From Quillaja saponaria (Eukaryota > Streptophyta > Magnoliopsida > Fabales > Quillajaceae): 64,000 bases of DNA. The DNA is taken from positions 4,898,001-4,962,000 of the forward strand of contig CM055611.1 of the NCBI GenBank assembly GCA_029379385.1, written 5' to 3'. Positions 37,741-48,958 of the stretch are shown one piece after another. The position numbers and the translations under genes were made by a program. The notes below the pieces were generated by a model. That model had not been told where the DNA came from. It worked only from the letters and a program-made list of their open reading frames with translations, and made no database searches. How positions within the stretch are numbered: position 1 is the first letter of the stretch; each line of letters begins with the position of its first letter.

Positions 37741-38705
37741 TGATTCCTTTTATGCCTATGAGTTTGTATTATTACATAATTATGTTTAGTTGTTATCTTG
37801 CTTCAAATAATTTTTTTTTGTTACTTTTTCCTTATTGTTTTCTCTATTTTAATATCAATAGAATTGTAATTATTTTATGACTATTGATTTTTATTTTTTT
37901 TTACTAATTCTTCTCAATATTAACCTTTTAATAATTATATATCAATAACAATTAAAATTGAATTTCTGACTTTTTTTAATTTAATAAGTACCTTATAATC
38001 TTAATTTTTGTAGTTCTTCTCAAATTTAGGAATTAAATTTTAAAAATTACTATGAATTAAAAGAAATATTAATTGTATAGTTTTTAGGATTATAATATTG
38101 TTGTTTAACTTTTATATCATAAAAAAAATATTATATTTTTTCAATAATTATATGTCAATATTAGTTAATACTGAATTTTTCAAATTTTTTATTTAGTAAG
38201 TTCCTAATAATTATAATATATTTTAGGTCTTATCAAATTAATGAAATAATTTTTTTAAATAATATGAATTAAAAAATATTCAAAGTCTAGTTTCCATGAT
38301 TATATATTGTTGTTTTAACTTTTAATAGAAGAAAATTTATTTTCTAAAATAGCCTATGATTTTTATTATTACATAAATACTTTTTACTTGTTATTTTGCT
38401 TCAAATATTCTATTTTTTATTTTGCTACTTTCATAATTTTTTGCTATTTTAATATTAATATAATTGTAATTATTTTAAGACTATTGATTTTTTTTAACCC
38501 TAATTCTTTTTCAATATTAATAAATCTATAATTTGTCAATAATTATATATCAATAGTAATTAATATTGAATTTCTCAATATTTTAATTTAATAAGTTACA
38601 AACAATTATAATATTATAAGTTAATTTTCTTTTGAAATGCTATGAATGAAAAGAAATATTAAGAGTATAGTTTTTATGATTATAATATTATTGTATTAAT
38701 TCTTT
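37741..38705. repeat. Three decayed tandem copies of an AT-rich 200-370-bp unit
   Basis: Copies run at about 37741-38115, 38135-38335 (shorter) and 38345-38705. They share blocks such as ATTATTACATAA...TTGTTAT, TTTTAATAT(C/T)AATA(G/T)AATTGTAATT, CAATAATTATATATCAATA and ATGATTATAATATTATTG. They lie inside the long-inverted-repeat element and left of the Helitron-type end. Confidence 0.6.
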
Positions 38706-38780
38706 CTCTTTTTAAAAATAATTTCTTGATATTTATATCTATTGTTGATAAACATATATGTATATATTATAAATACAATT

Positions 38781-38810
38781 CACGCGCGTTGCGTGTGCCA
38801 TGAAAGCTAG

Positions 38811-38811
<1 letters not shown>
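38781..38811 (+). mobile_element. Helitron-type 3' terminus
   Basis: CACGC-GCGTT-GCGTG (38781-38795) forms a short GC-rich hairpin in very AT-rich DNA. It is followed 11 nt later by CTAG (38807-38810) and then a T. A hairpin shortly before CTRR, with the element inserted between A and T, is the hallmark of plant Helitron 3' ends. The 5' end (an A|TC junction) could not be fixed; it should lie between about 37300 and 38700. The small size implies a non-autonomous copy. Confidence 0.55.

Positions 38812-38820
<9 letters not shown>

Positions 38821-38899
<79 letters not shown>
38821..38899. repeat. (TA)n(TG)n compound microsatellite
   Basis: About 19 TA units pass directly into about 20 TG units. 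It adjoins the Helitron-type 3' end. Confidence 0.95.
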
Positions 38900-38901
<2 letters not shown>

Positions 38902-39207
38902 TATTTACTTTTTATTTTATTAATAATAAAAAATGAGTTGCTATTAAGAAAATAAATTAAAAATAAAAGATGGTATAAAAAAAAAGTAAATATTAGGGTT
39001 CATTTGATGAACAAAAATACCAAAATAAATTTTAAAGTAAGATATTTTGGTACTTTGAATATAAACATGACTTTTTAGTATTTTACTCAAATTATTTTTT
39101 AAAGCTATTAGCTTTTTCATTTATCCAAGGAGGGGAGAGCCGATTCCCTAAACTTTAGATCTTAGTGTTATTTCACCAAATTTCAAAGGCAATGAGTGTA
39201 ATTTGCT

Positions 39208-41079
39208 CTAATTTAAGATAAATATTCAACTCCTTTCTAAGGGAATTCATATTTTATATGAATTATTTGTGCATGATAACTCTACATCTTCAACTCCCTC
39301 TTAAGGGTAAGATCCCATCTCATTTAAAAAAGTGACACATACATTCAGTGAGATACTAAAATCTATTCATTCTATTTTATCTAAAATTTGACATTATTTT
39401 TCTATGCTCTCCTCAGTATATGACATAAACATGATCACACCTTGTCTATGTATGTATCAAGAGAATATAGAAAAATGACAATTGTCTAAAGTTCAAACAA
39501 AAAAATTAATGAAAAATTGCAAATCAGTATATATAATAATGTTACGTTTTTCTAAATTGTCCAACTTGGACAATTAATCAAGAATCAACAACAAATGAAT
39601 TTGATGTTTGTCCAACTTATAAAAGCATGAACATATGAATTCATTTACAATTATTGATTTTTGAGTGGGATTCTAAAGTTTGAGCATGAACACATGGTTA
39701 TGCATGCATGATATTTATCATTTAAGCAAACATTTAAAATTCAAGATAAACAAATAGGACAAAATATGATCATGTGTTACACTTTTATACATCATATATT
39801 AAATTTTTAGTAATATGTTTTTTGATTAATTTCTAGTAATATTTTTAACTATTATATTTAAATTAAGATACTAATTTTTTTAACTTGTAATTATTCACAA
39901 TTTGTTTGTTATCTAATTATATTTATATATTTAAACCAAAAAAAACTTATAAATATATTAACAAAGTTTATTATTAATCGCATCTATCTCAAATATAAAA
40001 ACTTTTTTTATTAGTAATCTTCTTATATAAGGGTGGCTGCTTGCCACGGTTTTTCTTCTTAATGCCACATCTTATTAAATGGGTTATATAATATTTTATT
40101 AATATTATCATTGCCTAATTTTACTTTGTCCCTTATAATTACTAATTATTTAATTAGTAATCTCCTTGTTTCTTTTTTTTTTTTTTTTTTTTTTCCTTTC
40201 TACGCCAAACCGTCTTGTCAAAATTCGGCCATCGTATTCGTCTCATCTTACTTCCCTGCTGCCGATGCTTATCCTTGAGAGTGACGAATCAATGAAAACA
40301 AAGATCAAAGCACGACAAAACTAAGTAAGAAAGAGATATAGTTGAGGGGTATTTTAAGAAAGGATAAAGTTTATTATATGTCATTTTTTATGTAATGATT
40401 AAATTTTATCAAATTACTTATTTAAGAATTTAATTAAAATTCTTTTATGGAATTTTTGTGCAATTCTTTCTAATCATGAATCTTTTATCTAATTTGTAAA
40501 TGATAAAATTATTATTGCTTTTTTAAATTCAAATTGTGGAACTAAGAATACAATTCTAAATTCACAATAACAACTATTAAACATATAAATCAACAAATCA
40601 TTCCCTAAAATTAAAAACAAAAACCTAAATTAATACCTAAACAAAAACTAAATCAATTCCTTAACAAAAACCAAAATCGATACATAACAATCAACAACAA
40701 CTAAAAATCCAAACAATAACTAAATCAAAAAACAATAAAAATCCTCCAAAACCTATCTCTAATATCAAACAAAACCTAAAAATAAACAACAACTAATAAT
40801 CAAAACTATACCTAAAACAATTAAGAAAACTTTTCGGAGCTCAAAAATGGGTAATTTTTGGAGGTGGTTGTGGCTGGCGCGGGCATAGATGGTGGCGGCA
40901 AGGTCAGGCAACGGCATCAATTGGTAATGGAGATAGAGAGCAATGGTAGTAGGGAGAGTGATAAACCATGAATGAAAAGTGAAGGGGGTCTGAGTATTTA
41001 GTGCTATAGTAGCTCCTCTATATTCCTTTGCTAAATTTATAAGAAGTTTAGTGAGAGAATGACAAGAAAAGCCTTTATC
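39208..41079. other. Intergenic DNA
   Basis: AT-rich and non-coding, with a 22-T run near 40174-40195. A short GC-richer phrase (about 40850-40930) has GGTGG/GGCGG repeats. No gene was found. Confidence 0.45.
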
Positions 41080-41273
41080 GCTAAATGTGGCGAGGGAAAT
41101 AATTCTCGCTATTGCGTCACTAATTTTGCACTATTTTTGGCGCTTACACAGTTTATGTAGGTAATTGATTTGACACTAAATAGGTGAGAAATATTGGTTC
41201 CCTCTCTAAGAAATTAGATATGGATGTTGTCCCTTGCTAAATTATTTGGCTAAGCTGTAATTTTCTTGTAGTG
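41080..41273. mobile_element. Right end of a CACTA (En/Spm-type) element
   Basis: The segment ends TTTTCTTGTAGTG, the reverse complement of CACTACAAGAAAA, the standard plant CACTA terminus. Subterminal GGCGAGG/TCTCGC/TTGGCGC phrases are typical of such ends. I could not find a matching left terminus at a plausible distance, so the element is truncated or its other end has decayed. TAT follows the end. Confidence 0.55.
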
Positions 41274-41964
41274 TATCTAGTATTGATTAAGGGTCTATTT
41301 TGATGGATGGAATGGAGGGAGAGGAAAGTAGAGTAGAGGGTATGTACAATTTTCTTTCATTGGAGAGTTTTTTTTATATTTTTTTTTAAATGATGAAGAG
41401 AAAATAGAGGGTTACATATATCTCTCTAAGACCCATTTTATTAATTTCTCCAAATTGAGAGAATTTGAAATGAGAGGAGAAGATACATTATAATCTTTGT
41501 TGTTATGACTATTATATCCCTATTCGTTCTATTAAATACCTATTAATATTTAAATAAAAAATTTTAAAGACATAATCATAATATTATTTAATAATATATT
41601 CTCCCATCTCTTTTCCTCTCAACTTTCAAACAAAGAAATGTACCTTATTCTTTTATCTCATCTCCTTTTAATTTCTTAAACTCCCAAATAAGTCAAAAGA
41701 TAAATATAATTTTGTCTTTACTCTACTCTCATAAATTAAAAACAATTCTTAATAAATATTATATATAACTTATAACATAATCTAGAATTGGATTATAATA
41801 AATAAATAAAATAAATAAAATAATCTTAAAGAAAACATAAACCGTACTTTAGTTTTTTGCTACAATAATCATAATTAAGTTTAAACTTGTTTTTTTTTTT
41901 TAGTTGCACAAATAATAAAACTATGGTATTAGATAATAATCAGCAATCTCTTAAATTCTCATCT
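41274..41964. other. Short intergenic spacer between CACTA-type elements
   Basis: Non-coding and AT-rich. Nothing recognised. Confidence 0.4.
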
Positions 41965-42238
41965 TATAACTACAAGATAATTTAGTATCTGCACAATTCA
42001 GACTTTAGATATTTAATTGAAAGGCGCATACACCCCAAACTCATAAATATTTTAGGTGTTTCCACAAATGCAAATACTATAAATATCTGCGTATTTGCGT
42101 CTACATACCAGATGCAGAATCTAGAATCAATGACGGTTTAAGATTATCAACGTTTGATGAGTAGATGCAGATATATAGAAGTAAATACTTTTTGCATTTG
42201 CAATATAGACTAAAAAATACAGACCTTGCAGATGCAAA

Positions 42239-42885
42239 AACACAGACTCATATACTATTTTTATAACATCTGCATCTACCTAAGGTAGACTCAGATGATT
42301 ATCATGGAGACACAGAAAGATTTTATTATTTTTAAATTTATTTTTTATTTTGTTTTATTTTGTGGTAAATACTTGTTTGAAATAAAATTTATATTTCAAA
42401 TCAAAATTTTGTATAAATAAAATATTATTTTACGGAAAAATAATCAAATAAATATTTAAAATACATCAAATATGGTAAAAAAAAAAAAAATTGTATATGT
42501 GTCTGTTCTGCAGAAGCATACTCATATACTATTTTTATTTTATAACATTTACATGTTCCTAAGGCAAACTCAGATGATTATCATGCATCAGTAAATAGAT
42601 TTTATTTTTTTTTAAGCTGGTAGCCGAAGTGTAGGATGGGTCCTTCGGTTTTTTTTAACATGTGTATCGAAATGCTCAAACATGTTTAATAAGCGTTAAT
42701 CGACCTCCGGAGAACAACAATTTGCTTTTCCAACCTAAGATTTTTCTTTTATTTTATAGTAAGTACTTGTTTGAAATTAAATTTATATTTTAAACTAAAT
42801 TTTATATAAATAAAATATGTTTTTCAAGAAAATATCTAAAAAATTATTTAAAATACATCAAATATAATAATAAAAAAAATCTATA
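42239..42885. repeat. Direct duplication inside the CACTA element, second copy with an insertion
   Basis: Copy 1 (about 42239-42480) and copy 2 (about 42512-42885) share ACTCATATACTATTTTTAT, CTCAGATGATTATCATG, GTA(A/C)ATACTTGTTTGAAAT-like and AAAATACATCAAATAT blocks. Copy 2 carries about 130 extra bases (about 42615-42745) with higher GC. Confidence 0.65.
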
Positions 42886-43029
42886 AATCATCTCTTAAAC
42901 CCTCATCCTCTTCTTGTCCTTCTGTGTCATCCTACTGGTTGAGGTGTGAAGGGCTAGATAGAGGATCAACAGCCTGAAATAGTTAAAATAATAAGTTATA
43001 AGCTTTACTGTGAAATGAATAAGTTTTAA

Positions 43030-44280
43030 GCTAAAAGTTTTGTCTTTGAAATTGAAACTCGTGTTTAAAATCCTAACTGCTTATCCAAATTCTAGGATTG
43101 TGCAATCGGGCGGGGCAGTCTGGGTGGAGATAAAATGTCACCAAACCCTTCCAATTTTGAGTGACTAAAAATCTCACCCAACTTTGAAAGTCGGGTGGCC
43201 GAGTGATCAAAATTTTAACCTGATATAAAAGTCAGGTATGCCAGATGGGTCAAGTGGATTGAAATTTTTATTTCAAAATAAATTTACTTTATTAAGTTAT
43301 GATTTTTAAAAAAAACTAAATTGACATAAATTAAAAATGTTTAATATTACAATATAAAATAAAAAGATGAAATAATGATGTATATTTAATATTTAAATAC
43401 TAAAATTATAAATTTAGACTTAATATTTACATATATAAATAATTTAATAAATATTAAAATATAATATCAGGTGAGTTAGGTCCACGTGGTTTCAAAAAAT
43501 CTCAACCTGATCATTGGATCTAACTCAGAATAAAAAATAAAAAGTCAACCAATCATAAAACAATTCTTGTTGGGTCGTATGGGTTCGGTCGGGTTTGACA
43601 GGTTGTCAGTTTTTTCGCACACCCCTATCAAATTCTATTCCTTTTTTTCTTATAGGATTTAGTCGTCCACATGACCATGCTGATACTCTCGGAATTCTGA
43701 GTGGATGTCTATTTGACTGTTTTGCCTCCAAATCCTATTTTTCAAAGCTTTCTTTTCAAAATTAAAATTTGTGCTTCAAATCCTAACTAATTATTCAAAT
43801 TATGTTTCATTTATTCCAACATGTCTTATTCATTCCCACGATCATGCTAATACTATCAGAATTCCAAATGAATGTCTACTTGATTGTTTCGTAATCCGAA
43901 CATAATGTTTTCAAGATTTTGCTTTGAAATTGAAACTTGTGCTGCAAATCCTAAATGTTTATTCAAATTATGTTCCGTTTGTTCCAATATGCCTTATTCA
44001 TTGCTACAACTATGTCGGTACTCCCGTAATTCGAACCGACGTCTACTTGACTTTTTTGTCTCCTAAACCACATTTTTCAAAACTTTTGATTTGAAATTGA
44101 AATTTGTGCTTCAAATCCTAACCACTTATCCAAATTCTATTCCGTTATTTCTACAAGTTTTATTCTTTTCTATGATCAAGCTTGTAATTCTAGAATCCCG
44201 AACATATGTCTACTTAATCATTTTGCCTCTAAAACCATATTTTCCTAGACTTTTGCTTTGAAATTGAAAATTGTACTACT
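43030..44280. repeat. About 167-bp tandem array inside the CACTA element
   Basis: Units begin near 43708, 43875, 44040 and 44208, at GTCTA(C/T)TTGA(C/T)...TTTTG(C/T)CTCC. Each contains TTTGAAATTGAAA(C/A)TTGTGCT and CAAATTCTATTCCGT-like blocks. Spacings are 167, 165 and 168 bp. An earlier unit is split between 43092 and 43628 by a nested MITE. Confidence 0.75.
43093..43627. mobile_element. hAT-type MITE nested in the 167-bp array
   Basis: The left end reads TAGGATTGTGCAATCGGGC and the right end, reverse-complemented, reads TAGGGGTGTGCGAAAAAAC. The near-8-bp duplication CCAAATTC (43085-43092) / TCAAATTC (43628-43635) flanks it, and removing the insert restores a continuous array unit. The TAGGGGTGTGC terminus and 8-bp duplication are typical of plant hAT MITEs. 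It is 535 bp and non-coding. Confidence 0.75.
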
Positions 44281-45271
44281 TCTTCCTTCCAAACACGAGA
44301 CACACTCTTTTCTTTTCCAACTCGTGGCACACACACACATTTGTTGCACTTTCTCTTCTTTTCCATTGATTTGGTATACTCACAGAACACTCACCCACTA
44401 CTAACTCATCCTAATTAATTGCTAACCTTACTCATTCAACGAAACACACTCATTTTTCTTTTTTTATATCCATGACCTACATAACTCACACTTACACTTT
44501 AATATTTCTAACCCATGGACAACTAACACCCACTCACACCAATTCGTTTCAATTCCTCTACACAAATTCATAACACACAATAGCACCTATTAAAACTAAA
44601 AGAATTACGACATAGACACTAAATGAAAGAATCAGTCCATTTCAACAACTAATTAGTAGGGACTCAAATGAATAAATTAAAAGATCAAAAAATGAAAAAA
44701 AAAAAAAACCAAAAAATCGTTGCAGATAGTGATTGAAAATGCCCATGGTGGAGTAATCTAGTGGCAATCTTTAACGATAGGTTCTAATGACAAACCACGA
44801 GCACTCTGGTCCAATAAATGACTACACTACGACTAAGGAGACTGGTCTGAAGGGAGAGAGTTTTCAAGGAAAGAGAAAATGAGTTGCAGAGAAATGAGGG
44901 AAAATGAGAAAAAACTTGGGCTAGGGATTTAATTGGAGAAAGCATATGCGTATGCCACTGTAGATGCAAGTACATTAAATAAACAACGCAAATACCTAAT
45001 TATTATTTTGTTTTTAAAAATTCATATATGCATCTCCTGAGCAGATGCATATATGAAATCTGTAAATGCAAATAAACTCATAAAATAATGCAAACATTAA
45101 ATTAGAATATGTGTTTGCAAAATAGTCTTAGCATCTGTGCTCAACTTTTAAACCAGTATCTACGTTTGCATTTATGCAAATGCAAATAGAGAAATTTACA
45201 TACTCAGATAATAATTATTTGAGTCTACCTTTGGAATATAAATGCAAATATTATAATTTCTTATAGTGTAT

Positions 45272-46459
45272 CTTCTAGTAATGTAAGCTAGATATACTTG
45301 TAGAGATTGCATTCTTTAATATTTTTTTTAATAATTTTCTTTTTATGTAGAAATTTACTAATAATTGTCACCTTCTTTAGGTCTGTATTATTTTATTATT
45401 TTCTCAAATAGGTCGCTGATCTATTCTAAATATTTAAAAATAAGATTAAGATATTCATACTAATATTTTGAAAATCGGACTAACTCGATCGGTCAGACCA
45501 TCGGTCTGATGACAAATCGAACCAAGTTGAACTAAAAAACTATTTTGGTGGTTAGACTGATCAAAACTGATAAAAATCGTAAAAATCAAAAAAATTGATA
45601 AATCGATACCAGGTTAATTAACCCGAACTAATTTTTTTATTTTTTGTAAAAAAATTATTATTTGTATTAAATATTAGTGAAATATTTATATTTTATATTA
45701 AATATTAGTAAAACAATTATTTTTGTTATATTGATATTATTTTTATTATTTTGATTCATAAGTTAAAATTTGAATGTTGTGATGTACAATAAATCAATTA
45801 GTTATCGTATTACTTAATAATAATTACATTTAACTATTTGTTGCTTGATTTTCTTATTATTTAATAAATATTGAATTATTAATTTTTATTTTCTTGTGTA
45901 TTTAATATTTATAATTAATAAAAAAAATTATAAAATATATATAATATTTAAAATATATAATTAAATATATTTATGACTTTATCCGGTCCGGTCTACCATG
46001 GAACTGATATAGAACACAAAAGGATTCCTTGCTGATGATTTTTATATTTATTACAAAAGTCAAAAACTTGGCAACTAACAGTGGTATACCTATTGACCAC
46101 TTGGGCCATTTGGTACAACTCAACTATGAGGAAGTCGGCAAGTTAACAATTTGCTCCAAAATATTGACTCAGATTTATTATTATTTTTTATTTTATACAT
46201 ATCAAAAATAAAAAATAAAAGTCAGAAACCTTATTTTGGCTTATATTCCTCAAATCTCATGATCTCATTCTAGTTTCGGCTTCACCAGATCATTCCACTC
46301 CCACCGACAACCCGATCCCGCGTTACCGGCATTTCCAGTTTGCCAACAAAGACATACATTTATAAATTAAATTTATTTATTTATTTTCTCTCTCTCATTT
46401 TCTGAGTGAGTGCGTGCTTGTTGTGAATCCATCGAGCAGTCTGAGGAAGAAAGACAGAA
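45272..46459. other. Intergenic DNA and probable GAUT8 promoter/leader
   Basis: About 45440-45630 and 45980-46010 carry GGTC/GACC-rich phrases resembling a decayed repeat. The last 150 bp before 46460 include a TATA-like TTTATAAATTA (about 46359) and a CT-rich leader (46384-46400). These are plausible core promoter and 5' UTR for GAUT8. Confidence 0.45.
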
Positions 46460-48958
46460 ATGGCAAATAATCGAACTGTACGAACCGGAGGACGAGGGAT
46501 CCGAAGCTTCACCGTTTCATTCAGACTCTTCGGGTCTGCCATAACAGTCGCTCTTTGCGTCTTCTTCGCCGTTTCGTTTCTATTCACTACCGATTCTCAC
46601 GCCACCACTGATGATCTCCAACAATCGGTAAGCATAATCCACACTGACCCAGTTGAAATTTCCTCCTTTTTTTTGTCTTTCCGGAAAAAGGGTTTCCCGG
46701 GAAACTAACAGATTTATTGAGTAGAAGATAGTTACAGTAATTTTTAAAGCATTAAATTTTCTAACTGAAAGTAACAAAGAAATCGCAAGATTTATAATTT
46801 ATTTTTTGAATTAATTTAAAGCAAATGATTGGGGTTTTAGTTCCGGATCTTATTATTTGGGATTGGTTTCTGGCTGAATGCAATTGCTTGTTGTGTACTA
46901 TTTTCTCAGGAAACAAACATACAGCTTTACTGTGATTTTAACTAGATTTGGTAATGAAAATGGGAAATGTGACTATGGAGATTTCTATTTTGTTGCTTTT
47001 GCCTTAGGGTTTCCATATTGTTTCACGCGGACTTGGGTTCACTAGAAGATCGGTACTAGCTCTCAAGTCGGATCCTCTCAAGCCTCGACTGGACCAGATT
47101 CGGAAGCAAGCCGATGACCATCGCTCTCTGGCTCTTGTATACGCATCCTATGCGCGAAAGCTAAAGCTGGAGAGCTCAAAGCTCGTTAGGATTTTCGCTG
47201 ATCTCTCGCAGAACTTCTCAGATCTTATGGGTAAACCCTCATATCGTGCCATGGTCAACTCTGATGCAGTCTCTGTTGACGAATCGGTGCTTCGCCAATT
47301 CGAAAAGGAAGTGAAAGAGAGGATTAAAGTCACCCGACAAGTGATCGGTGAAGCCAAAGAGTCTTTCGATAATCAGCTGAAAATTCAGAAGTTAAAGGAT
47401 ACAATTTTTGCTGTCAATGAGCAGTTGACAAAGGCGAAGAAGCAGGGAGCTTTCTCGAGCTTGATTGCTGCCAAATCCATTCCAAAGAGTTTGCATTGCC
47501 TTGCAATGCGGCTGATGGAAGAGAGAATTGCACATCCAGAGAAGTATACCGATGAGGGGAAGCCAACTCCCCCAGAACTAGAAGATCCAAATTTATATCA
47601 CTATGCTATATTTTCAGATAATGTGATTGCAGCATCTGTGGTGGTGAATTCAGCAACAAAAAATGCAAAGGAACCATGGAAGCATGTGTTTCATGTAGTG
47701 ACTGACAAGATGAATCTTGGAGCAATGCAAGTAATGTTCAAGTTGAAAGACTATAATGGAGCACATATTGAGGTTAAGGCAGTTGAGGATTACGAGTTCT
47801 TAAATTCTTCATATGTGCCTGTGCTTCGACAATTAGAATCAGCTAACCTGCAGAGGTTTTACTTCGAGAACAAGCTTGAGAATGCAACAAAGGACACAAC
47901 GAACATGAAGTTCAGGAATCCAAAGTATTTGTCAATACTGAATCATTTGAGATTTTATCTGCCTGAAATGTACCCGAAGTTGCATAGGATTTTGTTTTTG
48001 GATGATGATATAGTGGTCCAGAAAGACCTTACTGGATTGTGGAAAGTTGATATGGACGGGAAGGTGAATGGAGCAGTTGAAACATGTTTTGGGTCATTCC
48101 ATAGATATGCACAATACATGAATTTCTCACACCCCTTGATTAAGGCCAAGTTTAATCCTAAAGCTTGTGCATGGGCGTATGGGATGAATTTCTTTGATCT
48201 AGATGCGTGGAGAAGGGAGAAGTGCACAGAGGAATATCATTACTGGCAGAACCTGGTAAGACTTGAATGCTCTCTGTTAAAGTTTGTTATATCATACACG
48301 TGTGTTAGCATGCTCAAGCATCATAAGGAACTGCAAGAATAACCCCATTTATTTGCAAATTGTGTTTTGATTTATTTTAGTTCTGTTTGATTACTTTTTG
48401 ACACCCAGCATAATATTAGTATTCCTGGTACTCTATTATCTTCACTGGCAATTAGTGCATCAAGTATCATGTCTTGAAACCAGAAGAGATTTATTGTTTT
48501 TTGTTGTTATAAGCTTGCCAAGACCTTGAGTGGTCCGGCGGCCCGTTATCTTTGTCTAGGTCCAAGGATTAACTCGCATATTTATTCCCTCTTTTCTCTC
48601 CCCGATAAAAAATTAAAAAATAGAAGAAAAAAAAAATACTCTTCCTCTATTTTCTCTGACTAGATATGCTGATGCTTTGCAGAATGAAAACCGTACCTTG
48701 TGGAAATTAGGGACGTTGCCTCCGGGTCTAATCACATTTTACTCCACAACAAAGCCGCTAGAAAAGTCATGGCATGTGCTGGGACTTGGCTACAACCCAA
48801 GCATTAGCTTGGATGAGATAACAAATGCTGCAGTCGTGCACTTCAATGGGAACATGAAGCCATGGCTTGATATCGCAATGAATCAATTCCAGCCGCTCTG
48901 GAAAAAGTATGTTGATTATCAGCTGGAGTTTGTACAAGCCTGCAATTTTGGTCTCTAG
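46460..48958 (+). CDS. GAUT8: Galacturonosyltransferase 8 (QUASIMODO1-like), 563 aa
   Basis: Exons are 46460-46627, 47008-48255 and 48683-48958, all phase 0 with GT-AG introns. They encode 563 residues and a TAG stop. It is a type II Golgi membrane protein: a short basic N-terminus (MANNRTVRTGGRGIRSF), one membrane anchor at about residues 20-44, a stem with SDPLKPRLDQIRKQADDHRS, then the GT8 catalytic domain. The nucleotide-sugar/metal site is the DDD of FLDDDIVVQKDL (residues 388-390). HFNGNMKPW near residue 525 is the second conserved GT8 motif. The family transfers galacturonic acid from UDP-GalA to homogalacturonan in the Golgi. The whole domain matches Arabidopsis GAUT8/QUA1 (At3g25140), as I recall it, better than GAUT9, for example at SFDNQLKIQKLKDTIFAVNE. 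The Arabidopsis protein has about 559 residues. Loss of it there weakens cell adhesion. All catalytic motifs are intact. Confidence 0.96.

Larger units (their letters stand above)
37041..39207. mobile_element. DNA transposon-like element with about 250-300-bp inverted repeats
   Basis: The left end reads AGCATAAATTACACTCACCT and the reverse complement of the right end reads AGAGCAAATTACACTCATTG. Similarity continues inwards through GTGAAATAA(T/C)ACTAAG, CTAAAGTTT and ATACCATC(C/T)TTTATTTTT, to about 37300 on the left and 38920 on the right. There is no transposase ORF. Long arms and absence of coding suggest a non-autonomous MULE-type or foldback element. I could not define a target duplication. 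Confidence 0.65.
41968..45268. mobile_element. Non-autonomous CACTA element, 3.3 kb, with TAT target duplication
   Basis: The left end reads AACTACAAGATAATTTAGTA (CACTA with its first base changed). The right end, reverse-complemented, reads CACTATAAGAAATTATAATA. TAT precedes the left end (41965-41967) and follows the right end (45269-45271), the 3-bp duplication expected for CACTA elements. Subterminal regions carry repeated TGCAAAT/GCATCTG and GTAGACTCAGATGATTAT phrases, in opposite orientation at the two ends, as expected for transposase-binding repeats. There is no transposase ORF. The interior holds a 250-bp duplication, a 167-bp tandem array and a nested hAT-type MITE. Confidence 0.75.

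Noticed and set aside
43884..44066. Plus-strand 60-codon ORF
   Set aside because: It falls within the 167-bp tandem array and is not kept open in the other units.
45440..46010. GGTC/GACC-rich stretch as a MITE with inverted ends
   Set aside because: The candidate ends (GGTCAGACCATCGG and GGTAGACCGGACCGG) are short and do not align beyond a few bases.
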